A stretch of 64,000 nucleotides of DNA from Morchella semilibera (taxonomy: Eukaryota; Ascomycota; Pezizomycetes; Pezizales; Morchellaceae). The notes beneath the pieces are model-generated. The model did no database searches and had not been told where the DNA came from. It worked only from the letters and a program-made list of their open reading frames with translations. This document shows, piece by piece, positions 31,201 to 40,544 of the stretch. A program made the translations under genes and the position numbers. The first letter of the stretch is position 1. Every line of letters starts with the position of its first letter. The stretch spans positions 4,123,973 through 4,187,972 of the forward strand of contig WBVU01000003.1 of NCBI GenBank assembly GCA_009192285.1, in the 5' to 3' direction.

Positions 31201-34126
31201 ATGGTTACGTACCGAAATGGATCCCTCGAGGATTTTGAACAAGATTCAGAAGGAGCTCAATTTCTAGGGGCCGTTGATCTTGTACCTCTACATCCAAAAT
31301 CAATTTTGATTCTCAAGATTATAAAATAAATGCATATTGATTGAAGCGCTATACCGTCAACATATACCTCCTCAAATACGGCCTCGATCCTGTGTCTGAG
31401 TGTAATATTCTCAATCAATTGATTCATTATAGCCCTCACTCTATCAATGCCGTCGTAGTCACTTGTTTGCATCATCTTACTCTCATAAAGTTCGTAAATT
31501 CGGTAGACAGCATCTCTATCTTCTGTTCTTGCAAACGTTGGTGCCAGCCTGGAGCTCATCGTTCGGTATTCTTCACGAGAGAGTGGTTTTAAACCGGTCA
31601 TAAGTGAGGCGGCGCCTTTGATAACTCCCATTATCTCCGCAAAAACTAGGTCCGGGTCTAGGCTACCTTTTATATTCGCCGGAAACTGGGTCCAATAGGC
31701 TTCCTTAAAAACCACAAAGTCTACCAGCCGGCTCGTCCTTACAGCTGTTCCAGTTCTTGCCTCAACTGAAAAATCCTTGCGGTCATTTCCCCTATAACGA
31801 AATAAATATGGTACTTGATACTTGTCATAGATGGTCGGGAGTATACCTAATTGTGTTTTCAAGGCGCTTCAAGAAATGCCCAAATGTGCAGACGAGTGGG
31901 AAATTCTCCTTTTGCATAGAGAGAAAGTCTTCAGTCGTGTCCTCATCCATGCCATCACGGATTTGGAGGGATATCTCTCGGCCGTCATCAAGGTAGTCAA
32001 ACCCAGCTTTCACCCGCAGGAGTTGTGTATCAATCAATAACTGTACTTCGCTCCCTAACTTTCGTGCAAGGGGTTCGGAGCGAGTAAGTAATACCTAGAT
32101 ATCGTGTTGATGTCTGTCATTAGCAGTCTCCAACGCTAAGATAGGGCTTCAGGCATGATTATTCTATACCTGACGGATCGGAGTTTCCGGCCGATCTATG
32201 TTCCGGGCCAAATATCTACTCATTAGTTTGTAGAGAAGACAAGACGTCTTTCCCGTACCGCTCCTGCCGAGAATAAAGGTAGCATTCTTATTCTTGATTA
32301 TTTCGACTTCCTTTCCGGTGACATCAAAAGGGAAGTCTGAATGGGACTGGCCCCGAAGAATGCTCTCAAGAACATTGCCCGTCAGAGTATGAAACTTCCC
32401 TAGTAGGATATTGAGCCTATTCAGCGATCAACTCGTTAGCGGCAGGTGGGAGCTCAAATGACACCTACCTGAGATGAGCATGTCCTGAGGCAACCTTTTA
32501 TCGATAGACCTCATCTTATCTCTTTCTTCCTGATCAACGTCACTAAAAACTACCGGAATCTTTATCTTTAGCTGTTTGTCAATCAAATTTTTCCTACAGC
32601 GATCAACCCGAGTCGATGAGAACCCTTGCTGGGCGCGGTATACTGAGTCCAGAGCACTTGCAACCTGCACGAACCGGCAATATTAGATGTGATCTGATCG
32701 GGTATTGACAAATAGAATCACGTGCTAACCTCCTTGACGTCCCCAATTCTCCAAACTGAGAACTCTAGTGTCAGCTTAAACGTTACCTTATGAGTGGTGT
32801 TACCTTTCGGGGGTGGCGAAGTCTACCTCTAACAATTTGGCTATCCGCATTCTGCTTTTCATCAAAGCCAACATCTACCTGCCACAAGATACGACCGTTG
32901 GCTCCGTATAATGCCTGAAGGACACGAACTCTGAAGTTGACGTGCTTTTCAGGGACTTCCCGGGCGACGGACCTGCGAACCCAATCGCCAGATGCCAGAG
33001 CTTCCAGTTTGCTTTTGACATGAGGGAAGTTCCCTACACAGCCTTTGTGAGCATGGTGCTTCCGCTACGGAAACCTCACTATATCTAGAATGGACATACC
33101 TTCACGTTGTGAGTGTTTGAGGTCTTTGAGTGCCTGTGAGGAAAGTGATATCTTCCAGACCCCCAACCCACCACCAAGAAGCCCCTCAAACGAATCTGAA
33201 TCGAGTGTATTGACCTTTTGTTCTGAATCAGTTTGGACTGTGGGAATAATCGCATCTGAAGAGACTCCATAACCACGTGTAAAGCATAGACTGCAGGGAA
33301 ACGTCTTCAGAACTGCTTCGAGAATCGGGAAGGTCTCGGTGGTCTCGATGTGGTCAATGGTATTACTCAAAGCTCTTTTTGACTGAGGAATATCCATTCC
33401 AAGCTTGCTAAGGAGCTTAATGCCCTCTGGCATGATGGCATGTGCAGTGAGAGCAGAAACAGAATTCCGCCGTGAGCTCAGATCGGGAGTGTTGGCTTTA
33501 AGAAGGTATGACTGGAGAGTTATGAGTAGATCCCACCGTTCCATCTCTGACAAAACCCCATGATCACTATTACAGTTCTTTGCGAGATTTACCGATACTT
33601 CAGTCCAACTTTGCAGTGCTTTTGCATTCGGCCTGACGTATTCGATCCAGTTTTCTATCAGTTTATTGCTTCTTTGGTCTGATATTAGCTTTCCTAGGAG
33701 TGTGGGTGCTCTTCCAAGTCGAGAAGCTAGCTGATCAAAAGTACTTCTATCTGCCAGTGCTATCGTCGAGAATAAAAGTTCCAACAGGGTATCACGAGAG
33801 TGGAGATGCTCATATTCGTGTTCCAGAAGGGGAATAATGACTTTCTTAATGACCAGGACTGCCAAATTCTGCCCCAAGTCCAGCTCCTCTTTGCTTTTAC
33901 CCCTCGCCTTTAAGATGTTTTGCCGTGAAATCTGTTGCACAAACGTTCCGATACGAGCGCCGTAGACGTCAAAACCGGCAATGAATGACCCCGAAATCTC
34001 TTGACTCCCTAAGAAGGTGGAGATCTGGTTGGGATTGCCTTGAAAAGAAACATAGGCGTCTGACCATTGCTTTTTTGTTTGCTCACTGTCATTGAGTATA
34101 AAGGACACAAACCTTGTGTCGCCCAT
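25218..34126 (-). CDS. TRANK1-like UvrD/SF1 helicase, multi-exon giant gene
   Basis: At least fifteen minus-strand exons join into one protein of roughly 2,500 aa. The N-terminal exon (34126-33100; ATG chosen because the longer frame starts at TTG) is helical. The helicase follows: Walker A TFILGRSGTGKTS (~32243-32275), FPLVCTFGHFLKRLENTIR (~31860), Walker B completed by splicing VYVD to EVQDQRPLEIELL (31352/31290), AGDSAQCISKDSTFRFANLK, LFSLAHNFRSHQGILSFASF, LQSKGMEYDDVFLYNFFSS (~30540) and motif VI NLYVAITRPRSRLWI (~30245). A TPR-like region follows (29428-29880), then long helical C-terminal exons. The last junctions keep phase exactly: introns 26846-26897 (52 nt) and 25887-25930 (44 nt). 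The tail has 12-aa EEELPSEMGEKK repeats. Known: TRANK1-type proteins combine SF1 helicase and TPR parts; function is poorly known. All helicase motifs look intact. Small internal plus-strand frames are shadows. Confidence 0.85.
25590..25850 (-). repeat. 36-bp repeat coding the acidic tail of the TRANK1-like protein
   Basis: About seven units read CTTTTTTCTCGCCCATCTCG on the plus strand, coding EEELPSEMGEKK on the minus strand. Unit changes are mostly silent or conservative. Confidence 0.85.
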
Positions 34127-34261
34127 TTTGTTCTGAACTAACCTGTTGCGATAGGTTGTGGGTGTCTGGAGAAAAGGTACCGTGTGTAGAAGAAATGTAT
34201 TAGAGAAACCAGCAGGTGACTGGGGCGAGGGGTAGAATAAAGTCTCTTTCTCTAATGTCAA

Positions 34262-34890
34262 TATCCTTTAGAGAACGGCGATCATTACCCCAGGCTATTT
34301 TAAGGCAACCGTCCATTATGGTTGCTTGATATCATAATTCAGGCAACCGTCCGTTACGACTTCATGATTCAGGCAATCATCCGTTACGCTTGTCACAAAA
34401 CCTTGGGCTTGATGTCTGAGGTGAAAGCAAGGGCTTAGCGGTCAAGCAGTGCGGAGGATTATGTAAGCGGCAATTTGATATTGCAATAGATACTTGAGCG
34501 GTTTCTTGTAACCTGGGGAACAATGAGGTTATGAGGCTTAAGTTGGTAGTTTTTACTAGCAAATTGAGCCAAGCCTTGCCATCCCTCTCTCCCAACCCTC
34601 TACCGAGTAACCCATTGTGAAGAAACACAGATTGTATCAACAATATATATCTACTTGAGGCAAACAGCGCATGGATCCGAGCCAGATCGATCGTAATGCA
34701 GGAACGTGATTTCTGTTTTCTCGTGCGACTTGATGGTGGGCGACACGATATCGAGGTCGGTCTTGGCATATGTAAAAATTCTCCATCAGGTAAATCATCA
34801 CCTATATAGGTCACAGATCGAGCTTTATTTTAGCTAAAACTACCAATCTTCAAACACTATTTCCTTAATCAACAACACATAATTAATATT
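34262..34890. other. 5' flank of the TRANK1-like gene; unsupported 145-codon frame
   Basis: Holds a short tandem CAGGCAACCGTCCGTTACG-type repeat (34310-34390). A minus-strand frame (34377-34814) has no recognisable domain. It might be a 5' exon of the helicase gene but I see no clear splice link. Confidence 0.35.
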
Positions 34891-34903
34891 AGTGGCCGTA
34901 CTA

Positions 34904-34970
34904 CGGGTAAGTCTGGCGACTGTAAGAACTGTTGCAACTACGGCCCAGTGTCGCCAGACTTACCCCCCCG
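34904..34970. mobile_element. Foldback element with GGGTAAGTCTGGCGAC arms
   Basis: CGGGTAAGTCTGGCGAC (34904-34920) and GTCGCCAGACTTACCCC (34950-34966) are perfect inverted arms around a 29-bp loop. First of a cluster of hairpin elements. Confidence 0.7.
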
Positions 34971-35155
34971 CTCCTGATTCCCTGCCATTCTACGGCCTCC
35001 AACTAAAAATATATTGTGTTGTGGTTGCGGAGATAGATTTAGAGCTCATGTACTTTTTTTACCTGCCCGATATCGTGTCACCCACCATATTAATTCTGCT
35101 TTTGCCGGAACACTCCAATTAGAACAAACACATCACCCCCTAATGATTGAGTAAA

Positions 35156-35171
35156 TAACCCTAACCCTAGA
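35156..35171 (+). repeat. Short telomere-like motif
   Basis: TAACCCTAACCCTAG, two and a half CCCTAA units. Too short to mean a former chromosome end. Confidence 0.35.
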
Positions 35172-35281
35172 TAATCGGTCAGCGGCGCGCCTATCTACTT
35201 AGCTGGCGGTCAGGCCGAATTGTAACTACAGTCGCACAGGTTGGGCGGCGAGCAGGTCCGTCGTTGCCCCAAAGTTGACTA

Positions 35282-35436
35282 CAGTCATTCATGGGGTGAA
35301 GATAGACACTGGGTGTTGACGGACAGGCATCATGACTATGAGTGAGGAACGCTAAAGCTTCTTTTTAATGTTTCTTATTCGTTGAAATCCCCCTGTTCGT
35401 CAGCACCCAGTGTGCGTCTTCACCCGTGAACGACTG
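35282..35436. mobile_element. TA-flanked MITE with ~48-bp inverted ends, CAGT terminus
   Basis: The left end CAGTCATTCATGGGGTGAAG and, from the right, CAGTCGTTCACGGGTGAAGA continue with CACTGGGTG(T/C)TGACG in both arms. TA lies at 35280-35281 and 35437-35438. CAGT ends with TA duplication suit Tc1/mariner. Confidence 0.8.
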
Positions 35437-35472
35437 TACCGCAAAATCTCCAGATTTTGCGGTATGTACAGT

Positions 35473-35777
35473 CGGGGTACAGAAGTTTTGGTAGTTTTTT
35501 TTATTGGCCGTTGCAACGCAAAATTTGTATGGGAACACCATACAAAATCAGAAATCCTTGAAAGACCATCTTGAAAAACACATCACACACACCTGGAAAG
35601 TGGGCTCAAAATTCTAGAATTCTCTGATCATGAGCTCCATCTTGAGATAATTTCTAATGTCCTCTTAAGTAATAGAATTCCTTGTCCAAAACTGAGTGGC
35701 TGGTTCAGATTGCTAAACATGGCTACTTTGGCTGTAAAAGGTGTAATCTACCAAAATTTATGTCCTAGTACTATATA
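35473..35777. mobile_element. ~300-bp Tc1/mariner-like MITE
   Basis: TACAGTCGGGGTACAGAAGT plus TTTGGTAG on the left matches, in reverse complement with mismatches, CTACCAAAATTTATGTCCTA plus GTACTATA on the right. A small internal hairpin TTTGTATGGGAACACCATACAAA sits at 35529-35551. A second hairpin ACCGCAAAATCTCCAGATTTTGCGGT lies just left (35438-35463). Confidence 0.5.
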
Positions 35778-35880
35778 TACCTGAGGCATCTAACCATTTC
35801 CACTAATCGTGATATCAACAACACAGGGAATGAAAAGAATGTTACAGACTGTCACGCATGCCAGAAACTACCAATTGTAC

Positions 35881-35974
35881 AGCGGTGGGTAAGTCATCCG
35901 ATGGCCAGGCCACAATTTTGCCTACAAACGCGCATTTTGGTGGCGTTCCGTCCCATGACTTATTACCCACCGCT
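35881..35974. mobile_element. Foldback MITE, AGCGGTGGGTAA arms
   Basis: AGCGGTGGGTAAGTCA and, from the right, AGCGGTGGGTAATAAGTCA are inverted. TA-type flanks lie at both ends. The frame at 35858-36073 runs across it and is not a gene. Confidence 0.7.
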
Positions 35975-36239
35975 ATACGCTCTGGGCGTTATATTCATCA
36001 CGATTACTGGAGATTTCTAATTACAATTTTGCCTGACCAGTCAGATAAGCGGCTAACATGTGTATTAGACTAGGTATTTTACTGGGTCTTCGTTTTATCT
36101 AGCTCTAGTTTTGGCGCCGCCGCAAGCGGCACACCCCCAGGCCCGACATGTGAAAGAATACTCCATCCCGCAGTGGCAACTTTATATATACTTGAGTGTT
36201 TCACGGCTTGGGAAGGCACATCTATAGGTTTGTATTATA

Positions 36240-36370
36240 CTCGTAAAGTCCTGACGTTTGTGCAATGGGCGACTATTGCATACACCCATAATCATGAGCT
36301 TGGCGGATCTTTGTATGGCATACAATATTGGCAATATTGGCCCATTTCACAAACGTCAGGACTTTACGGG
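36240..36370. mobile_element. Foldback MITE, F-core family, 131 bp
   Basis: CTCGTAAAGTCCTGACGTTT and, from the right, CCCGTAAAGTCCTGACGTTT form inverted ends. TA lies at 36238-36239 and 36371-36372. The core ACTATTGCATACACC...TTGGCGG...TTTGTATGGCATACAA is shared with the elements at 10892, 37439 and 62077. Confidence 0.8.
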
Positions 36371-36695
36371 TAGAGAATGGAGCGATTGCCCGTCGGTTCG
36401 TTTGCTTGGAGCGCCAGCTCCCGTTAACTTAGTGTAACATATCAGGATTCAAGAGAATACCAAACTTCCAAATGATCCACATCTATGATTCTAGTTAATT
36501 ACGGCCACTTATATCCTTCGTATCATGAGATCTACATATACAGTACCAAAAAAAGGGATGGGATCACTAGTAGTGTACATGTAGTAAGAATACGGTATTT
36601 CTACGACTCGTTATTTTTCACCAAAGTACATACATGTAGTCCTATGGTATGATTTCACCACATTTTTTCATACTATATGTTCTTAAATACCTACT

Positions 36696-36779
36696 TGTAC
36701 TTCGGGTGTAGGGGTAAGTGAGAAGACACCCTTCACGTAAACTTGTAGCTTGGTGTCTTTTCACTTACCCCGAAGTACA
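36696..36779. mobile_element. Foldback MITE, GGGGTAAGTGAGAAGACACC arms
   Basis: GGGGTAAGTGAGAAGACACC on the left pairs with GGTGTCTTTTCACTTACCCC on the right, and both outer parts continue into GTACTTCGG. TA lies near both borders. Confidence 0.75.
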
Positions 36780-37110
36780 TAGTACCTATTTACATATAAA
36801 TAACCATATGTAGATAAAACATCTAAAGCATACCCTCGAGTACATATAGTTATCCAAAAACTCAGCAAGATAAAATATACAACAGGATATGAGCATATTA
36901 CATACACACGTAGAATCCTAAGTGTTTTTTTAAAATAGAACCAGATTACATGTAATAACGATCAATCCCTTCCTACCAGCGACGCAATAGCTACATATAA
37001 CCTTGACCGATCTTTACTACTTATAATATAACTCTCCTCCGCAGCCATTGATAAATCACTGCTCATATGACCTCCTATAACTCAGGACACCAATTGAGTC
37101 GAATATATAT
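36780..37110. other. AT-rich spacer, no gene seen
   Basis: Non-coding sequence between the foldback cluster and the NLR relic; only short ATATAT boxes and no frame of note. Confidence 0.4.
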
Positions 37111-37113
37111 CTG

Positions 37114-40100
37114 CTAGATTTTCATTATGAAGCTACCGGGCGGGGGGCGTCCACCGTTAGCGGACCACGAATTCCCATCCGTACTACTAAGGTTGTATAT
37201 TAGCAATTTCAAACCCTTGACAGGGCTAGAAATTACATACCTAATGTCCACCTCAATTGCGCCATGTTGGCGAAGAAGATTTAATATACTTTCTTTACCG
37301 GATCGGGAGGCACAAACAAAGGCAGATCCACAAGGACCTTTTGGAGCATTGACTTTGGCCCCGTATCGAAGTAAGAGTACTATATTCTCAGCCCCGCAAT
37401 AGGCGGCTGCACACGGCTGCCTGAAGCGCGTTCCCATACTCGTACTTTCCTGACGTTTGTAAAGGGGACCACTATTGCATACCGTACTGAGTTTTGGGCT
37501 TGGCGCGTATTTGTATAGCATGTAATAGCGGTCATTTTCACAAACGTCAGGAACATACGAGTAGGGTCCACCTCGCTGATTGATATCGGCGCCATGCTCG
37601 AGCAAGGTTTGCACAATATCTACCAACCCCACGAATGCGGCAGCTTGTAGTGCGCTCCGCTCTGAATCTTGATTGGCATTTGGGGTACCTTCGGCTATCA
37701 CATTCATTCTGCGTGGTGGTTCTAGAGCTTTCGAAAATCGGGGTTTGAGAGGGATATCAGTTCCTCCACTGTCTAGAGAAGTATAGAGATTTGCGTGGAG
37801 GAGATCACTATTCGGATCAGCACATTTTCGAGGAGAGTCCTAACTGATCCTGCGTGACCTTGCACCGCAGCTGCCTGTAGTACACTACCATGCCTGGCAA
37901 GGCTTGTATAAGCCCCTCTTTCTAGTGGTGTTTGGGCTATTGTTTGGTTGCAGCTGCCATTAAGTCGGCACCCTCCTCAAGGCGCACTCTGGCTACCTTC
38001 TCATGTCCTTCAAGTGCGGCCACCCGCAAAGCATTGCCATATACCTCTTTCAATGAAACGAGATACCGGAAACGGAGTCGGGGTGTAATTTATCCACAGT
38101 GTGCTGTCCCGATTCCTCCATTGAGCGGTTGTCATCTTTTTTTGCTGTCTTAATACTATTTGCCCTAAGAAGAACTTTAAAAATACTTTCGTGACCAGCA
38201 AAGCCTTGTAAGCCTAAAGCTTGCTTACTCTTATTGCTGAGCATGTTGACACCTGCCCCAAGCGAAATTAACAGTTCAACAACCTCTTCATGACCAGCCT
38301 CAGCCGCACAATATACAGGCAATTTCCCATCACTCGCCGGTACGTCCAATTTGCATCCGAGAGAGAAAAGCAGGCCAGGACACTTTCAAACTTCCTTTTG
38401 AGTTTTGAGATTCTCGTCATCGAATCCGGTGAGCACCCACTGGCGCACAAACTCCGCAATATCTCCGTCGACCTTTTTTGCTTCAATCTCCACTTTATTA
38501 TATTACACCCTCCTCTTGTGAATAGATCGTAAATATCTCGTTCCTTGCGACTTGCCGCGAATACCTTTAACCTGCTTGAAGGCTAAGTGGAAGGTTTGAT
38601 AAGGTATGACAAGAATTGTGTTCCTTGCTCCTTGTTGCACTCGTCTAAGGCGTCGACCACTACGAACACCTCTTCAAATGTGCCAACCAACTCGAGAATA
38701 AGGACTCGAGTGTATTTATGCTTGGGCGCTGTTCTTGTCTTTTCCATTGCTTGTAAGCTTCCTTCAGAGTGTCAATTATATGTGGCCTTTGGCGAGAGAG
38801 CTGCTTTTTCAACGTGGCAAGAATAGTCGCTAGCTTGTAACTCTGTTGGCCTTGGTAGCAGAAGTAGGCAAATGAAATCCCAACAGAGTTGACAGAAGTT
38901 TCTACGAATTTCCTCCAGGACGATAGAACTAAATGAAGTAAGTTTTTTCAGTTATTAGGAGAGTGCGGTTTGAACCAACGTTAGAACCGACTCCCTGACA
39001 CCAGCTATAATATGGTAAGCGGGGGGTATGTAGAATTATACGGGAGAGTAACAAGAAGCTTACGATTCCCATGACACCAGAGAATGCAGGATCTGTCAGC
39101 CCAAACCCACCTCTCAAAGCCGGGAGATTGCAGGAACCAGCCCCCCGTGTTTTCATATCTCTTCCTTAAAATCCTCTGGTGATCATCCTCAAATTCCAAC
39201 CCGGAGAGCCACGAGATGATGTCACAACGCTCCTGCTCTATTTTACAGCCCACTTGAAGGCCCGATGAACTATATGAATACTATTTAACACTTTACCATT
39301 CTTTTGGGTAATATCGGCGAGTTCCTTTACATGTAGCCGCTCTTATACTTCGATGGCAATCGTTCGTATAACAATATCGGTGCGCCCATTGAAGAATTAC
39401 TTCGACCCACTCAGTTCTATCAGAACCAAGAGAACAATGTCTACAAAGTGCTTCCGTCTTTGTTAGTGAATATTCCCCTTGCAAGCTTGCAGGATTCCAG
39501 GAGGTCACCATGAGCAGCGCATAATGCCTATATTCCGGCTATCAGCTAGTCATTCCATTGGTAGGATAAACGGATTCTTAAAAACACCTCTTTGACCTTT
39601 GGATAATGTGCATTCACCTAGCCACATACATTCTGATAAATTGTACAGGTGTTCACCCAAACCTTCAATCATATCCGTCAAGGAACTAACAAATCCCCTT
39701 CCAAGCTACGATAATACTAGTCAGCCGAGAACCATCGGTCCTCCAAAAATATTCAGACCTACATCTATTACCAATCAACACCTCCCACAACCAAGGATGA
39801 GGTTTCCGGACTATGTTGAATGCATATTCCAAGGGCTTTCAAATATAAGTCGAAGACATCCAGAAATCCTTTAACTTTAGTAACACATTTCCTTGAACCG
39901 CTCGCCTCACTATGTTGGTTATCGAACTGCTTCACAGACACCAAGAGCTGTTCTAGTGAGATACTATTACCAGAAATAAATGCATTACGTTCTTCGGGGG
40001 TGAGATTTCTCGTAAATCGTCCCAATGCTATGTTGTAAGGTCATCCGCGCCTGTGGGTGTGATTTCTGTTGCAATGGTTCTTGTGATAGGAGCAGTTGGT

Positions 40101-40541
40101 GAGACAGCTGAAGCATCCGATGGTCCGACGACAGCGGGAGAGTAGATTCAGGGATATTCGTGACTGGCACTGGGTCAATATGATTAATACCAATAGATAT
40201 AGATATGCTTTGAGTATCTTGATTGATTGTCATAATTGTAGTTTGAAGCAAGGAATTAATACCGTTGACAGATGCTAAGCTCTCCCTATATAAAATACCA
40301 TCAATCTTTAACAAGCCTAGTCTTTTTCGAAGTAGGGCTTGAGGTTATCCCACCTTGCCGAGCATATTGGAGATTTCTCTACAGCTGACGATGCTTGGGA
40401 TTGCACAGTTTGAGTTGACGCTGAACCTTCTGGTACTGAGGGTACTAGCGACCGTGAGCGGAGTCTCCAGCGCAGGTTTAATGTCGAATGAGAGAATCCA
40501 CTCTTAAATCGTTCAATAGTAGGCGGTTTAGTAGAAGACAT
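37114..40541 (-). pseudogene. Fungal NLR (STAND) gene with NACHT and ankyrin repeats, degraded
   Basis: Parts lie in the order of a fungal NLR on the minus strand. From ATG at 40541 comes a Ser/Thr-rich leader. Next is an N-terminal helical domain (NLTPEERNAFISGNSISLEQ, LDVFDLYLKALGICIQHSPE, SLVVGGVDW; ~40025-39770). The pre-NACHT stretch is CDIISWLSGLEFEDDHQRIL and TGGWFLQSPGFERWVWADRS then ILWCHG (~39250-39070), where the P-loop should follow. A Walker B-type strand EVFVVVDALDEC lies at ~38650. Ankyrin repeats are LPVYCAAEAGHEEVVELLIS (38349-38050) and LQAAAFVGLVDIVQTLLEHG, ENIVLLLRYGAKVNAP (37707-37114). The P-loop Lys is not evident after CHG, stops or frameshifts follow SLVVGGVDW, frames change repeatedly, and a MITE sits in the ankyrin part. 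Some changes may be introns. Known: NLRs mediate non-self recognition and programmed cell death in fungi. I read this copy as decayed. Confidence 0.75.
37439..37561. mobile_element. F-core MITE inserted in the ankyrin part of the NLR
   Basis: The ends CTCGTACTTTCCTGACGTTT and, from the right, CTCGTATGTTCCTGACGTTT are inverted. TA lies at 37437-37438 and 37562-37563. The insertion plus duplication adds 125 bp (not a multiple of three), so it shifts the frame although no stop is created inside it. It belongs with the element at 36240. Confidence 0.85.
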
Positions 40542-40544
40542 TTT

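Noticed and set aside
35156-35171. Possible chromosome end or interstitial telomere
   Set aside because: Only two and a half CCCTAA units; too short to distinguish from chance.
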